64,000 bases of DNA from Psychrobacter fozii (GCF_003217155.1 NZ_QJSU01000008.1:124001-188000); one strand, 5' to 3'. Shown: positions 36,845-46,504, counted from the first letter of the stretch. Made by a program: numbers and translations. Notes: a model not told the origin generated them from the sequence alone.

Positions 36845-37969
36845 ATGACCACCACATCAACTATCAATACCGTCGCTCCTAACCGTGTGCCTAACTTTTC
36901 AGCGGGGCCTGCTACGATACCAACTGCTGTATTATCACGCGCTCAAGACGAGTTGCTTGATTGGCAGGGAAGCGGTATGTCGGTCATGGAAGTAAGTCAC
37001 CGTAGTAAAGAGTACATTGCTATTACGGAAAAAGCTGAAGCGAAATTGCGTTCGTTGATGGACATTCCAGATAATTATAAAGTGCTATTTTTACAAGGTG
37101 GTGCCAGCTTACAGTTTTCAGCGATTCCATTAAACCTATTAAATAGTGGGCGCGCAGATTATCTAACGACAGGTGCTTGGTCAGGTAAGGCAATCAAAGA
37201 AGCTGATCGCTATGCCAAACTTGGTCTGGGCGAGACTAATGTGGTCGCAACAGGTAAAGAAAGTAACTTTACCGATGTGCCTGATCAAAGTGAGTGGCAA
37301 TTGAGTGAAAACGCAGCATATTTCCATTATTGTGCTAATGAAACCATTCATGGCTTGCAAATATTTGAGCCGCCAGCCGTTGATGCGCCGATTATCGTTG
37401 ATATGTCTTCTTGCATTTTGTCACAGCCAATTGACGTCTCTAAGTTTGGGATGATTTATGCGGGTGCACAAAAGAACATTGGTCCGGCAGGACTGATTAT
37501 TGTGATTATTCGTGAGGATCTATTAGGGCAGGTGAGTGAGTGGTGTCCGCTGCTAATGAACTACGAGCATCAGGCTGAAAAAGAGTCTATGTCAAACACG
37601 CCAGCGACGTATTCTTGGTACTTGGCAGGACTGGTCTTTGATTGGTTAGAAGAGCAAGGCGGCGTGGCTGCTATCGGCAAGATTAATCAGCAAAAAGCAG
37701 ACTTACTCTATAAAACGATTGATGACAGCGATTTTTATAACAATCCAGTAGCTATTAAACATCGTTCTATTATGAATGTGCCATTTACCTTGGCAGACAG
37801 CAGTCTTGATAAAGTGTTTTTAGAAGAGTCAGCCGCGGCAGGCTTGATGAACTTAAAAGGTCACCGTGATGTGGGCGGTATGCGTGCCAGCATCTACAAT
37901 GCCGTATCACTAGACTGGGTACAGCAACTGGTTGATTTTATGATTGCCTTTGAAAAAAAGCACGCTTAA
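36845..37969 (+). CDS. serC: Phosphoserine aminotransferase
   Basis: PLP enzyme of serine (and pyridoxal phosphate) synthesis that converts 3-phosphohydroxypyruvate to phosphoserine. 374 residues. NFSAGPATIP opens the chain, the Schiff-base lysine is in GAQKNIGPAGL, and GHRDVGGMRASIYNA closes the active site. The ATG at 36845 has AGGA eight bases upstream; the frame stays open to 36776 but that part lacks homology. A strong terminator follows. Confidence 0.95.
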   Translation: MTTTSTINTVAPNRVPNFSAGPATIPTAVLSRAQDELLDWQGSGMSVMEVSHRSKEYIAITEKAEAKLRSLMDIPDNYKVLFLQGGASLQFSAIPLNLLNSGRADYLTTGAWSGKAIKEADRYAKLGLGETNVVATGKESNFTDVPDQSEWQLSENAAYFHYCANETIHGLQIFEPPAVDAPIIVDMSSCILSQPIDVSKFGMIYAGAQKNIGPAGLIIVIIREDLLGQVSEWCPLLMNYEHQAEKESMSNTPATYSWYLAGLVFDWLEEQGGVAAIGKINQQKADLLYKTIDDSDFYNNPVAIKHRSIMNVPFTLADSSLDKVFLEESAAAGLMNLKGHRDVGGMRASIYNAVSLDWVQQLVDFMIAFEKKHA

Positions 37970-37986
37970 ATCAGCACCAGTTTTAG

Positions 37987-38025
37987 AAAAAAAGACGCAA
38001 CTTTATGAGCTGCGTCTTTTTTTTT
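37987..38025 (+). terminator. Intrinsic terminator of serC
   Basis: AAAGACGCA/TGCGTCTTT stem and a nine-T tract, 20 bp beyond the stop. Confidence 0.9.
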
Positions 38026-38100
38026 CTAAAATCAGCATGTTTGCTTGGTGGATAGACGAATGGTTTGTAATACCACACATTTTGCATGGCAAACCATTAG

Positions 38101-38250
38101 GATGAACTACCCACTACCTTAGAGGTAGGGATTTCTTAGGTAATGCCCATACTTGATACAATGTATTGTATCAGCGGTTAGGCAAATTTACTAAGCTAAC
38201 CCTGTCGCACCGACAGTTTTTGATTGTTTAGCCAGTAGCAATCCTTGATT
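38101..38250 (-). ncRNA. Candidate omega-RNA (reRNA) at the tnpB 3' end
   Basis: In TnpB elements the guide RNA scaffold is made from the end of tnpB and the right end of the element, with the guide lying just outside. Here the segment from the last ~60 bases of tnpB to the element edge has two stable hairpins (38154-38173 and 38111-38130). The adjacent flank, about 38081-38100, would be the guide. Position-based inference; the 5' border is arbitrary. Confidence 0.35.
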
Positions 38251-39345
38251 TAAGATATTGATACTGGCGTTAAGGTCGCGGTCATTTTCTTGCAAACAAC
38301 TTGGACAATTCCAAGATCGCACCGACAGCGGTAATTCAGCTTTCGTTAGCAAGTGACCACAGTTTGAGCAGGTCTTAGAGGATGGATACCAGCGGTCTAT
38401 TTTGACAAGCGTTTTACCGTACCACTCTGCTTTATAGGCCAGCATGGTGGTGAATGACGACCATGAGCTGTCCGATATGGCTTTGGCAAGCTTCCTGTTC
38501 TTAACCATACCCTTTACATTCAAGTCCTCTATGGCAATCACATCGTGGTTTTTGATGATGTTGAATGAGAGCTTATGTAGAAAGTCTTTGCGGGTATTGG
38601 TTATTTTCTCATAAACTTTAGCGACTTTAAGTTTTTGCTTTTGATAATTACGGCTCTCTGACAGTTTGCGCTGATCCGCTTTAGCAATCGCTCTGCGTTT
38701 GGCTAAAATCTTTTGTGCGCGAGCCAGTTTGTCTTGCAGTTTCGATAGAAACTTAGGATTGGCAACTTTTGTACCGTCTGATAAGACGATAAAGTCTGTC
38801 AATCCTAAATCAATGCCGATGTTTGATTGGGTTTTTGGTAATGCGTTAACGATGGTTTCAACCAATAGGCTGACGTAGTATCTACCTGATGGGGTGCGGT
38901 TAATGGTGGCGCTCTTAATCAGACCATTTATTTTGTCGGGGAACTTGGCGTTGATATGGCCTATTTTGGGTAGTTTAACGGTGCTGTCTGTGATCGCTAC
39001 CGTTCCTTTTTGATTGTTGGTGGTATAGCTGTCCCTAATACCCTTTTTCTTGAAATTAGGGAAACCTGAGCTTTGCTTGAAAAACTTGTTGTAAGCACCT
39101 CTTAGCTGCTGCTGCACATTAGCCAATGCTAAGCTATCCACTTCCTTTAGCCACTCAAACTCTTTTTTATACTGAGCAGGTGTGTTGTTTAAGGTGGTTT
39201 TTGTGGCCTTGTAGTGGTCTATTTTATCGCCAAGCATCTTGTTCCAAATAAAACGACTACAGCCAAACGACTTGGCAAAAAATATCTGCTGATCCTCGTT
39301 TGGGTATAGTCTAACTTTATGGGCTTTTAGAATTTGCGTGGGCAT
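38191..39345 (-). CDS. tnpB: TnpB RNA-guided endonuclease (IS605 OrfB)
   Basis: 384 residues, full length for TnpB. The N-terminal helix-turn-helix/wedge part starts KAHKVRLYPNEDQ. The RuvC active site is intact: Asp in GIDLGLTDF, Glu in IAIEDLNVKGM and Asp in NDRDLNASINI. The zinc ribbon CSNCGH and CPSC lies between the last two. Nothing is truncated, so nuclease activity is plausible. TnpB proteins use an RNA from the element's right end to cut sites left after excision, which keeps the element in place. It is unrelated in strand or function to its neighbours. Confidence 0.93.
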   Translation of the reverse strand: MPTQILKAHKVRLYPNEDQQIFFAKSFGCSRFIWNKMLGDKIDHYKATKTTLNNTPAQYKKEFEWLKEVDSLALANVQQQLRGAYNKFFKQSSGFPNFKKKGIRDSYTTNNQKGTVAITDSTVKLPKIGHINAKFPDKINGLIKSATINRTPSGRYYVSLLVETIVNALPKTQSNIGIDLGLTDFIVLSDGTKVANPKFLSKLQDKLARAQKILAKRRAIAKADQRKLSESRNYQKQKLKVAKVYEKITNTRKDFLHKLSFNIIKNHDVIAIEDLNVKGMVKNRKLAKAISDSSWSSFTTMLAYKAEWYGKTLVKIDRWYPSSKTCSNCGHLLTKAELPLSVRSWNCPSCLQENDRDLNASINILNQGLLLAKQSKTVGATGLA

Positions 39346-39600
39346 AGAGGCTTATTATGAATAAGTGGTATAATTATTAATTATAATACCACAAGCACTA
39401 AGGGTAGTGATTAATAACGCATTCATCCCACTACTTTAGAAGTAGGGGAATTCTGCGCTAAGATGTTAAAAAACTGAAGTTTGTTATGATAAATTTTGTG
39501 CAACTTATCATGCTTAGTGAGTTTTCAATTAGCATGCAGTCACTAGATACATTCTAAATATATTCATCGGTTTGGCAAAAGGGCTTGTTATAACTTTATT

Positions 39601-41433
39601 ATGATAAAAAACACCATGCTAAAAGCCATAATGCTAATTGCCGCAGTGAGCTGTATACCTGTCAGTATCGCAGCGCCAATCACCACGACTGCGCTTGGTC
39701 ATAATAGTCCTACTCACTATATTGACGCACCATTCATGCCTTATGCCAATCCAAATGCACCGATAGGCGGCACGCTCTCGCTCGATGCGCGTGGCACTTT
39801 TAATGCTGCCAATAAATGGATGACTACTGGTGTGGCAATGGCTGGTACCGACTATCTGTATGATACTCTGATGACTGGCTCATTAAATGAAGCATTTACG
39901 ATGTATCCGCAGCTGGCAAGCAAGGTGACGTATGACCCTGATGATACCAGTTGGATTGTTTATCATATCAATCCTGCTGCACGTTTTTGGGATGGGTCGC
40001 CAGTCACTAGCGATGATGTCAAAGCCACTTATGATGCGATATTGAACAAAGGGCCGATGTATATTCGCAGCTATTTGGGTGATATTAAAGACGTTCAAGT
40101 TCTGGATAAACAACGAGTGAAGTTTGTCTTTGCGTCTGATGAGAATAAAGAAATCTTATTAACGGTTGGGCAGTTTCCTATCTTTGCCAAATCCTCTATC
40201 GATGCTGATTTTGAGAAGATTAGTCTAACGCCATTGATGGGCAGTGGTCCTTATAAGCTCGGACGTGTAGATGCAGGGCGAGCGGTCAGCTATATACGCG
40301 ATGCCAACTATTGGGGACGTGATTTAATGGTCAATCGTGGTCGCTACAACTTTGATATGATTAAGTTTGTGTATTATCAAAGTGATGAGATTGCGTTTGA
40401 AGGGTTTAAATCTGGTCAATATCGCTTCCGCCCTGAGAACAAAGCGTCCAATTGGGCAACTGGTTATAATTTCCCTGCAGTAAAAGCGAAGTTAATTAAC
40501 AAAGAGACGATAAGCAGTCAAAATCCAGTACCAATGCAAGGTCTGGTGATGAATATGCGTCGGCCAATTTTTCAAGATATTCGTGTTCGTCAGGCATTGA
40601 CGGCAGCTTATGACTTTGAATGGATGAATAAAACCTTATTTCATGGGCAGTATGAGCGCTTACAGAGCTTCTTTCATGGCTCGGAGCTTGCTGCCACGGA
40701 TACGCCTTCGGCTGCTGAGATGCAAGTGCTTACCCCTTTGTTATCCAAGATTGAACCAATACAACGTCAGGCTGTATTGGCAGAGTGGCAGCTGCCTACT
40801 ACTGATGGTAGCGGTTTTAATCGTCAAGGGCTATTAAAAGCGCGGCAGCTATTGCTAGATGCGGGTTTCTACTATGAGGATATGAAGCTGTATCAACCTG
40901 ATGGACAGCTTGCTCAAATTGAGATTTTGATGACAGGCGAAACCATGGGACGAGTGCTGTTGCCATACATTCGCAACTTGAAGCGTTTAGGGTTTGATAC
41001 GACCTTGCGTCAAGTGGATGGTCCACAATATTATGAGCGTATGCGCAATTTTGATTATGATATGGTGGTGGATGTATTTGCGCAGAGTTTATCACCTGGC
41101 GCTGAACAGGCGAGCTTTTGGGGTAGTGCGGCAGCTGACCAAGCGGGTAATAGAAATACAGCGGGTATTAAAAACGTGGCAATCGACGATGTCATAGACA
41201 AGTTGGGTCGTGCTAAGAACCGTGAAGAGATTGTGCTATATACCCAAGTGCTAGACCGCTTATTACGTGCTGGTCATTATTTAGTGCCACTATATGGAAA
41301 GTCGGGCACCAACGTCGCCTACTGGAATCAATACCGCCATACAGAAAAACTGCCTACCAATGCTGTCGGCATCGACTACTGGTGGACGGACAAAGCAGCA
41401 GAAGCTCGTATTAATACCTATTTAAAAAAGTAA
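39601..41433 (+). CDS. yejA: Peptide ABC transporter substrate-binding protein (YejA-like)
   Basis: 610 residues with a Sec signal peptide ending SIAAP. Family 5 extracellular solute-binding protein: the N-terminal PNAPIGGTLSLDARGTFNA, WDGSPVTSDDVKATYD and GSGPYKLG are characteristic, and the long form with FNAANKW and FRPENKASNWATGY fits the YejA branch (oligopeptides, microcin C). It feeds the permeases YejB and YejE and ATPase YejF encoded downstream. gloB is inserted between them. The Shine-Dalgarno before the ATG is weak. Confidence 0.87.
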   Translation: MIKNTMLKAIMLIAAVSCIPVSIAAPITTTALGHNSPTHYIDAPFMPYANPNAPIGGTLSLDARGTFNAANKWMTTGVAMAGTDYLYDTLMTGSLNEAFTMYPQLASKVTYDPDDTSWIVYHINPAARFWDGSPVTSDDVKATYDAILNKGPMYIRSYLGDIKDVQVLDKQRVKFVFASDENKEILLTVGQFPIFAKSSIDADFEKISLTPLMGSGPYKLGRVDAGRAVSYIRDANYWGRDLMVNRGRYNFDMIKFVYYQSDEIAFEGFKSGQYRFRPENKASNWATGYNFPAVKAKLINKETISSQNPVPMQGLVMNMRRPIFQDIRVRQALTAAYDFEWMNKTLFHGQYERLQSFFHGSELAATDTPSAAEMQVLTPLLSKIEPIQRQAVLAEWQLPTTDGSGFNRQGLLKARQLLLDAGFYYEDMKLYQPDGQLAQIEILMTGETMGRVLLPYIRNLKRLGFDTTLRQVDGPQYYERMRNFDYDMVVDVFAQSLSPGAEQASFWGSAAADQAGNRNTAGIKNVAIDDVIDKLGRAKNREEIVLYTQVLDRLLRAGHYLVPLYGKSGTNVAYWNQYRHTEKLPTNAVGIDYWWTDKAAEARINTYLKK

Positions 41434-41520
41434 AAATCAACAATTTTGAATGTTAAAGCGTTTCACAAAAACGTTTGATAAAAATTAAGCAACAGAGATA
41501 ACTATTCGTAAGGATTTACC

Positions 41521-42300
41521 ATGAGTATTCGTATTCACCCGATTAAAGCGTTCAATGACAATTATATCTGGACATTGATTAATGAAAACAATAAGCAAGC
41601 GATTGTCATTGATCCAGGTCAGGCTGAACCTGTCATTGCTTACTTAGAAGAAAACAATCTAGAGCTAACGTCTATTTGGACCACGCATCATCATCATGAT
41701 CACATCGGCGGCGTCGCAGCGCTACAAGAGTCTTATCCGATGACGCACCTAGTGGCGCATACTGAGCATAATGTCGATGAAGATCAAACCATCAAAGATG
41801 GCAGTACAGTAAGTGCATGGGGCTGCTCCGCACAAGTTTGGGATGTGTCTGGTCATACCGCCAGTCATGTGGCTTATATCTTGGATATCGATGGGCGCAA
41901 GCATTGCTTCTGTGGTGACACGCTATTTAGTGCAGGGTGCGGACGTGTATTTACGGGTACGATTGAGCAATTGCATGACAGCTTTAAGCGTTTGAATGGT
42001 CTACCTGCTGAGACGCTACTATATCCTGCGCATGAATATACGGCCAGTAACTTACGTTTTGGATTGTCGATTGAGCCTGCTAATGAGGCAATGCAGCAAG
42101 CATTGGCACAAGCAGAAGCGCAAACCGCACAGGGTATGCCGACATTACCTGTGACCCTAGAGCATGAGCGTATGGTCAATGTATTCTTACGTACACAAGA
42201 GCCAAGTGTGATAGCAGGCGTGAAGGCTAAAATGAGCATTAACGATGATAAGTCTTTGACCGTATTTGCTGCTCTACGTGAACTAAAAAATAACTTCTAA
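41521..42300 (+). CDS. gloB: Hydroxyacylglutathione hydrolase (glyoxalase II)
   Basis: 259 residues, metallo-beta-lactamase fold, hydrolyses S-lactoylglutathione in methylglyoxal detoxification. The binuclear metal site THHHHDHIGG, the DVSGHTASHV loop and FCGDTLFSAGCGRVF are intact, as is the C-terminal glutathione-binding helix region (ALRELKNNF). AAGGA precedes the ATG. It lies within the yej cluster, 87 bp after yejA and 58 bp before yejB, all in one direction, although no functional link to peptide uptake is known. Confidence 0.94.
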   Translation: MSIRIHPIKAFNDNYIWTLINENNKQAIVIDPGQAEPVIAYLEENNLELTSIWTTHHHHDHIGGVAALQESYPMTHLVAHTEHNVDEDQTIKDGSTVSAWGCSAQVWDVSGHTASHVAYILDIDGRKHCFCGDTLFSAGCGRVFTGTIEQLHDSFKRLNGLPAETLLYPAHEYTASNLRFGLSIEPANEAMQQALAQAEAQTAQGMPTLPVTLEHERMVNVFLRTQEPSVIAGVKAKMSINDDKSLTVFAALRELKNNF

Positions 42301-42358
42301 CTGTGTTCACCGCTCGTTTTCTCTATCGTCATGTTTGTTATGCTAGGAAGCTGCTGTT

Positions 42359-43429
42359 ATGGGTCGTTATATCTTAAAAAGATTATTGTTGATATTACCG
42401 ACACTATTTTTAATATTGCTCGCAAACTTTGTCATTGTACAAGCAGCCCCCGGCGGTCCTGTTGAGCAGCAGCTGGCGCTTATTGAACAAGGCGCAAAAG
42501 ACAATGCGCTGGCTGGTAACATTGGCGCGGGCAGTGCAGGCAGCAATAACAGCACGTATCAGGGTACGCGTGGTCTATCTGAAGAGATGGTGGCAGCGAT
42601 TAATGCGCAATACGGTTTTGATAAATCGGCCCCCGAGCGCTTTTGGCTGATGCTAAAAAATTATGCCCAGCTAGATTTCGGTGAGTCATTTTTTAAAGGT
42701 CAGACAGTGACCGATCTCATTGTAGAAAAGCTACCAGTATCAATCTCGCTTGGGCTATGGAGTACCCTGCTAATTTATATGATAGCGATTCCACTCGGGG
42801 TCTATAAAGCCATGCATCATGGCTCTGGGATTGATAAAGCAACGGCTATGCTGCTTGCTATCGGTCATGCGATACCTGTCTTTGTATTCGCCGTCATACT
42901 ACTGGTGTTCTTTGCGGGTGGCAGTTATTGGAATATCTTTCCACTACAAGGGCTAACCTCTGAGAACTTTGACCAACTAAGCGCCCTTGGCAAAGTGAAA
43001 GACTATTTTTGGCATTTGGCGTTGCCACTCTTAGCAAGTACGGTCGGTGGGTTTGCTGGCTTGACCTATTTGACCAAATTTAGCTTTTTAGAAGAATTAG
43101 GTAAGCAGTATGTACTTACTGCTCGTGCCAAAGGTTTAGGAGAGCGGCAAGTGTTATACGGGCATGTTTTCCGTAATGCTATGTTAATCATTATCGCTGG
43201 TATTCCAGCCGCTATCGTTGGTATTTTCTTTGCTGGTAATTTTCTGATTGAGATTATCTTTAAATTAGATGGTTTAGGCTTGCTCGGATTTGAAGCCATT
43301 CAACAGCGCGATTATCCAGTAATCTTTGGTACGTTATTTATCTTTACCTTGGTGGGATTGTTATTACAATTAATCAGCGATTTAAGTTATCACCTGATTG
43401 ATCCCCGTATTGATTTTGAGGGGCGCTAA
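42359..43429 (+). CDS. yejB: Peptide ABC transporter permease YejB
   Basis: 356 residues. Inner-membrane permease with about six transmembrane helices and the binding-protein-dependent transport domain. The cytoplasmic EAA loop is near residues 245-280 (YVLTARAKGLGERQVLYGHVFRNAM, conserved G in AKGLG). The N-terminal part carries the YejB-type PGGPVEQQLALIE segment. AGGAAG stands before the ATG. The stop overlaps the yejE start (TAATG). Confidence 0.93.
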   Translation: MGRYILKRLLLILPTLFLILLANFVIVQAAPGGPVEQQLALIEQGAKDNALAGNIGAGSAGSNNSTYQGTRGLSEEMVAAINAQYGFDKSAPERFWLMLKNYAQLDFGESFFKGQTVTDLIVEKLPVSISLGLWSTLLIYMIAIPLGVYKAMHHGSGIDKATAMLLAIGHAIPVFVFAVILLVFFAGGSYWNIFPLQGLTSENFDQLSALGKVKDYFWHLALPLLASTVGGFAGLTYLTKFSFLEELGKQYVLTARAKGLGERQVLYGHVFRNAMLIIIAGIPAAIVGIFFAGNFLIEIIFKLDGLGLLGFEAIQQRDYPVIFGTLFIFTLVGLLLQLISDLSYHLIDPRIDFEGR

Positions 43430-44511
43430 TGTCAAGTCATCCATCACCTTCAATGCCCTCATCTGACTCTACTGTTTCTATGCCAAAAAAACGTCGGCTA
43501 AATACTATCTGGCAGGCACGCCTAAACCGTTTTCGCCAAAATCGCCTTGGTGTTATCTCGCTATTTGTTTTTGCGCTGATATTTACCATTTGTATGGCAG
43601 CCAATGTGATTGCCAATGACAAACCGCTACTGGTGCAGTATCAAGGTGACTATTACTTTCCTGTTATAAAGGCTTATCCTGAAACGACTTTTGGTGGTGT
43701 GTTTGAAACCGAAACAAATTACAAAGATCCTGCGGTGCAAGCATTGATTGATGAGCAGGGCTTTTATATTATGCCGCCGATTCCATTTGCTGATCAGACA
43801 CCCAACGTAGAGCTAGGCATTTCTTATCCAGCGGCACCTAACGCCCAAAACTGGCTTGGTACGGATGACTTAGGCCGTGACGTACTGGCACGCATACTTT
43901 ATGGGTTGCGAGTGTCTTTACTATTTGGCTTGGCATTGACACTTGCAGGCGCATTGATAGGTATCATTGTCGGTGCTATCCAAGGCTATTACGGTGGCTG
44001 GGTTGATTTAATCGGGCAGCGTTTTATGGAAGTGTGGGGCGGGATGCCTCAGCTGTTTATGATTATTATTCTGGTCAGTTTATTCAGTCCGAGTATCACC
44101 ATGCTGTTTGCCTTGATGTTATTGTTTGGCTGGATGGGTCTGGTGGGTTTGGTACGGGCAGAGTTTTTGCGCGTGCGTAACTTTGATTATGTCCGAGCTG
44201 CTCGCAATCTTGGTGTGTCGGACAGTCAGATTATGCTGAGACATATTTTGCCGAATGCTTTGGCCTCAAGTTTATCTCAATTGCCCTTTATTTTAACGGC
44301 GAATATTATTGCCTTAACGGCACTAGACTTCTTAGGGTACGGTTTACCGCCGGGTTCACCATCACTTGGTGAGCTGATGGTACAAGGCAAAAATAACCTG
44401 GATGCACCGTGGCTGGCCTTATCTGGGTTCTTCAGTTTGACCTTTATTTTATCGCTACTCATCTTCGTTGGCGAAGCGCTGCGTGATGCATTTGATCCGA
44501 GGCGATCTTAA
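43429..44511 (+). CDS. yejE: Peptide ABC transporter permease YejE
   Basis: 360 residues, partner permease of YejB. A basic cytosolic N terminus (KKRRLNTIWQARLNRFRQNR) precedes the first helix, a large periplasmic loop (about 75-140) and then the transport domain with AARNLGVSDSQIMLRHILPNAL as the EAA motif and DFLGYGLPPGSPSLGEL near the end. The start overlaps the yejB stop by one base, so translation is probably coupled. Confidence 0.93.
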   Translation: MSSHPSPSMPSSDSTVSMPKKRRLNTIWQARLNRFRQNRLGVISLFVFALIFTICMAANVIANDKPLLVQYQGDYYFPVIKAYPETTFGGVFETETNYKDPAVQALIDEQGFYIMPPIPFADQTPNVELGISYPAAPNAQNWLGTDDLGRDVLARILYGLRVSLLFGLALTLAGALIGIIVGAIQGYYGGWVDLIGQRFMEVWGGMPQLFMIIILVSLFSPSITMLFALMLLFGWMGLVGLVRAEFLRVRNFDYVRAARNLGVSDSQIMLRHILPNALASSLSQLPFILTANIIALTALDFLGYGLPPGSPSLGELMVQGKNNLDAPWLALSGFFSLTFILSLLIFVGEALRDAFDPRRS

Positions 44512-44512
44512 T

Positions 44513-46183
44513 ATGACAATGACGACTGCTAAAAACAACCGATTAAATGAAAATGATGGTCAGGAAACAAACACAGTCATACTGTCGGTAGATAAGCTCA
44601 GTATTCATACCGATGTGGGCGTGGCTTTGGTTGATGCACTGTCTTATGAGCTCACACAAGGGCAAACCTTAGCTATTGTTGGTGAGTCAGGTTCTGGCAA
44701 ATCAATAGCCAGTCTCGCGCTGCTGGGATTATTACCAAATAGCTTAACCATTACGGGCAAGGTGCAGCTGGCAGATTCAGCAGGTATGACAATCTTACCG
44801 ATAGCTAATGAAAAAGGGCGGAACACGGCATTACGTGCTGTGCGTGGGCAGCGTATTGGTATGGTATTTCAAGAGCCAATGACTGCGCTTAACCCTCTAC
44901 ATACGGTTGCTAAACAAATTGCTGAGTCACTGCGTTTAAGTGGCATTCCTAAAAAGCAATGGCGCGTACAAAGTATCGCCTTGCTAGACGATGTCAATAT
45001 TACCGATCCTGCTGATAAATTGAATCGCTATCCGCATGAGCTATCAGGTGGTCAGCGTCAGCGTGTCATGATTGCGATGGCATTGGCACAGCAGCCTGAT
45101 ATTTTAATCGCTGATGAGCCGACGACGGCACTCGATGTAACGTTGCAACATGAGATTCTTGAGCTGTTAGATGATCTAAAGCGTCAGCATAATATGGCGA
45201 TGGTGCTTATCAGTCATGATCTCAATTTGGTCAGGCGTTACAGTGATGATGTCATCGTTATGCGCCAAGGAAAAACGATTGAGCAAGGACAAACGGCCGC
45301 TGTATTTAATCAGCCTAAAGCGGAATACACCCGCACGCTTATCCAGCAGGATTTTGGTCAAGCATTGACTATATTGGATGATAATAAAAGTGAGCAGTCA
45401 ACGGTACTGCAAGTAAACGCGCTACAAGTACAGTTTCCAATGGAAAAAAGTCTATTTGGTGGTACCAAGCGTTGGTTTGAAGCGGTTAAAGGTTTAGATA
45501 TAACGCTGCATAAAGGACAGGCATTGGGTATCGTGGGTGAGTCCGGCTCTGGCAAAACGACGACGGCGCTTGCTTTAAGCCAGTTACTTGGTAACACGGC
45601 GCGTGTTGACGGACAGATAGTTGTCAATGGGCAAGATATTGCGGCATTATCGAAACGTGAACTGCGCACTTTCCGTTCGCAGATTCAGATGGTATTTCAA
45701 GACCCATTTGCCAGTATCAATCCTCGTATGACAGTGATGCAAATCGTTGAGGAAGGGTTGCTCGTCCAAGGTGTCGATAAGGCCACTCGTCAGCAGGCGG
45801 TCATTGATAGTCTGGCTACCGTACATCTACCAGCTGAGTTTTCACAGCGTTATCCGCATGAGTTGTCTGGTGGTCAGCGACAACGTGTGGCACTCGCACG
45901 CGCGCTTATCATGCAACCAAGTCTATTAATATTGGATGAACCGACTTCCGCGCTCGACAGTACCACGCAGGTGACAGTGGTTAACTTGCTACGTGAGATT
46001 CAACAAAAACTGCAAATCAGCTATGTGTTTATCAGCCATGACCTAAAAGTCGTGCGGGCGCTATGTCAAAAAATCATGGTGTTAAAAGACGGTACATGTG
46101 TGGAGTCAGGGAGTACTGAAGATGTTTTTTATAACCCACAACATCCTTATGTTAGGCGTTTGCTACAGGCGAGTAGCACTTAG
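44513..46183 (+). CDS. yejF: Peptide ABC transporter ATPase YejF (two nucleotide-binding domains)
   Basis: 556 residues carrying two complete ABC ATPase domains: Walker A GESGSGKS and GESGSGKT, two LSGGQRQRV signatures, Walker B LIADEPTTALD and LILDEPTSALD. One polypeptide powers the YejB-YejE pore. I start at the ATG at 44513, one base after the yejE stop with GAGG upstream. A GTG-type start at 44468 inside yejE is open but unlikely. It is the last gene of the yejA-gloB-yejB-yejE-yejF unit. Confidence 0.93.
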   Translation: MTMTTAKNNRLNENDGQETNTVILSVDKLSIHTDVGVALVDALSYELTQGQTLAIVGESGSGKSIASLALLGLLPNSLTITGKVQLADSAGMTILPIANEKGRNTALRAVRGQRIGMVFQEPMTALNPLHTVAKQIAESLRLSGIPKKQWRVQSIALLDDVNITDPADKLNRYPHELSGGQRQRVMIAMALAQQPDILIADEPTTALDVTLQHEILELLDDLKRQHNMAMVLISHDLNLVRRYSDDVIVMRQGKTIEQGQTAAVFNQPKAEYTRTLIQQDFGQALTILDDNKSEQSTVLQVNALQVQFPMEKSLFGGTKRWFEAVKGLDITLHKGQALGIVGESGSGKTTTALALSQLLGNTARVDGQIVVNGQDIAALSKRELRTFRSQIQMVFQDPFASINPRMTVMQIVEEGLLVQGVDKATRQQAVIDSLATVHLPAEFSQRYPHELSGGQRQRVALARALIMQPSLLILDEPTSALDSTTQVTVVNLLREIQQKLQISYVFISHDLKVVRALCQKIMVLKDGTCVESGSTEDVFYNPQHPYVRRLLQASST

Positions 46184-46316
46184 TCGTGACATCAGACCTT
46201 ACATAAATGGAATTGACTGTAGCAGTTCATATTAATAGCGATATCATATAGATGGCAGTGATAAACTACGGTTAGAAAGTGATTTTTTAGCGTAAATATT
46301 AAGGCTCACTTTGACA

Positions 46317-46504
46317 CTATAGTTAGTTCAATATAATTTGGATACAAGGAAGCCGAGTGAAAGTACTACAAGTCGTAGACTAAGCGAGACTGACACCGTA
46401 TCCAATCCTCTATAAAAGAGTGACAGCGTTAACCTCGCTTGAAGTATTACATATACATCTGCATTCGGTTGCCTTGTATCTCTTTTAAACTGAATCAACT
46501 ATAG
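46317..46504. mobile_element. 188-bp palindromic MITE-like element, CTATAG ends
   Basis: The element starts CTATAGTTAGTTCAAT and ends in the inverse of CTATAGTTGATTCAGT. Inverted homology runs inward through GATACAAGG and CCGA(G/A)TG, about 45 bp per arm. It has no coding potential. Relatives occur at 23396-23503, 27911-27984 and 55844-55945, and some of those are single arms. It lies between yejF and the alcohol dehydrogenase gene and covers most of a 409-bp gap. Confidence 0.75.

Larger units (their letters stand above)
38101..39450 (-). mobile_element. IS200/IS605-type element carrying only tnpB
   Basis: The two ends are imperfect direct repeats of about 30 bp, each with a small hairpin: CCCTACCTCTAAGGTAGTGGG at the tnpB 3' side (38111-38130) and its relative at the 5' side (39427-39448). 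Subterminal hairpins and the absence of long terminal inverted repeats fit single-strand transposition elements. No tnpA is present, so mobility would need TnpA from elsewhere. Another hairpin (GTGGTAT/ATACCAC) lies just upstream of tnpB and one (TGATACAA/TTGTATCA) just downstream. Outer boundaries are uncertain by about 10 bp. It sits between serC and the solute-binding gene without breaking a recognisable reading frame. Confidence 0.75.
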
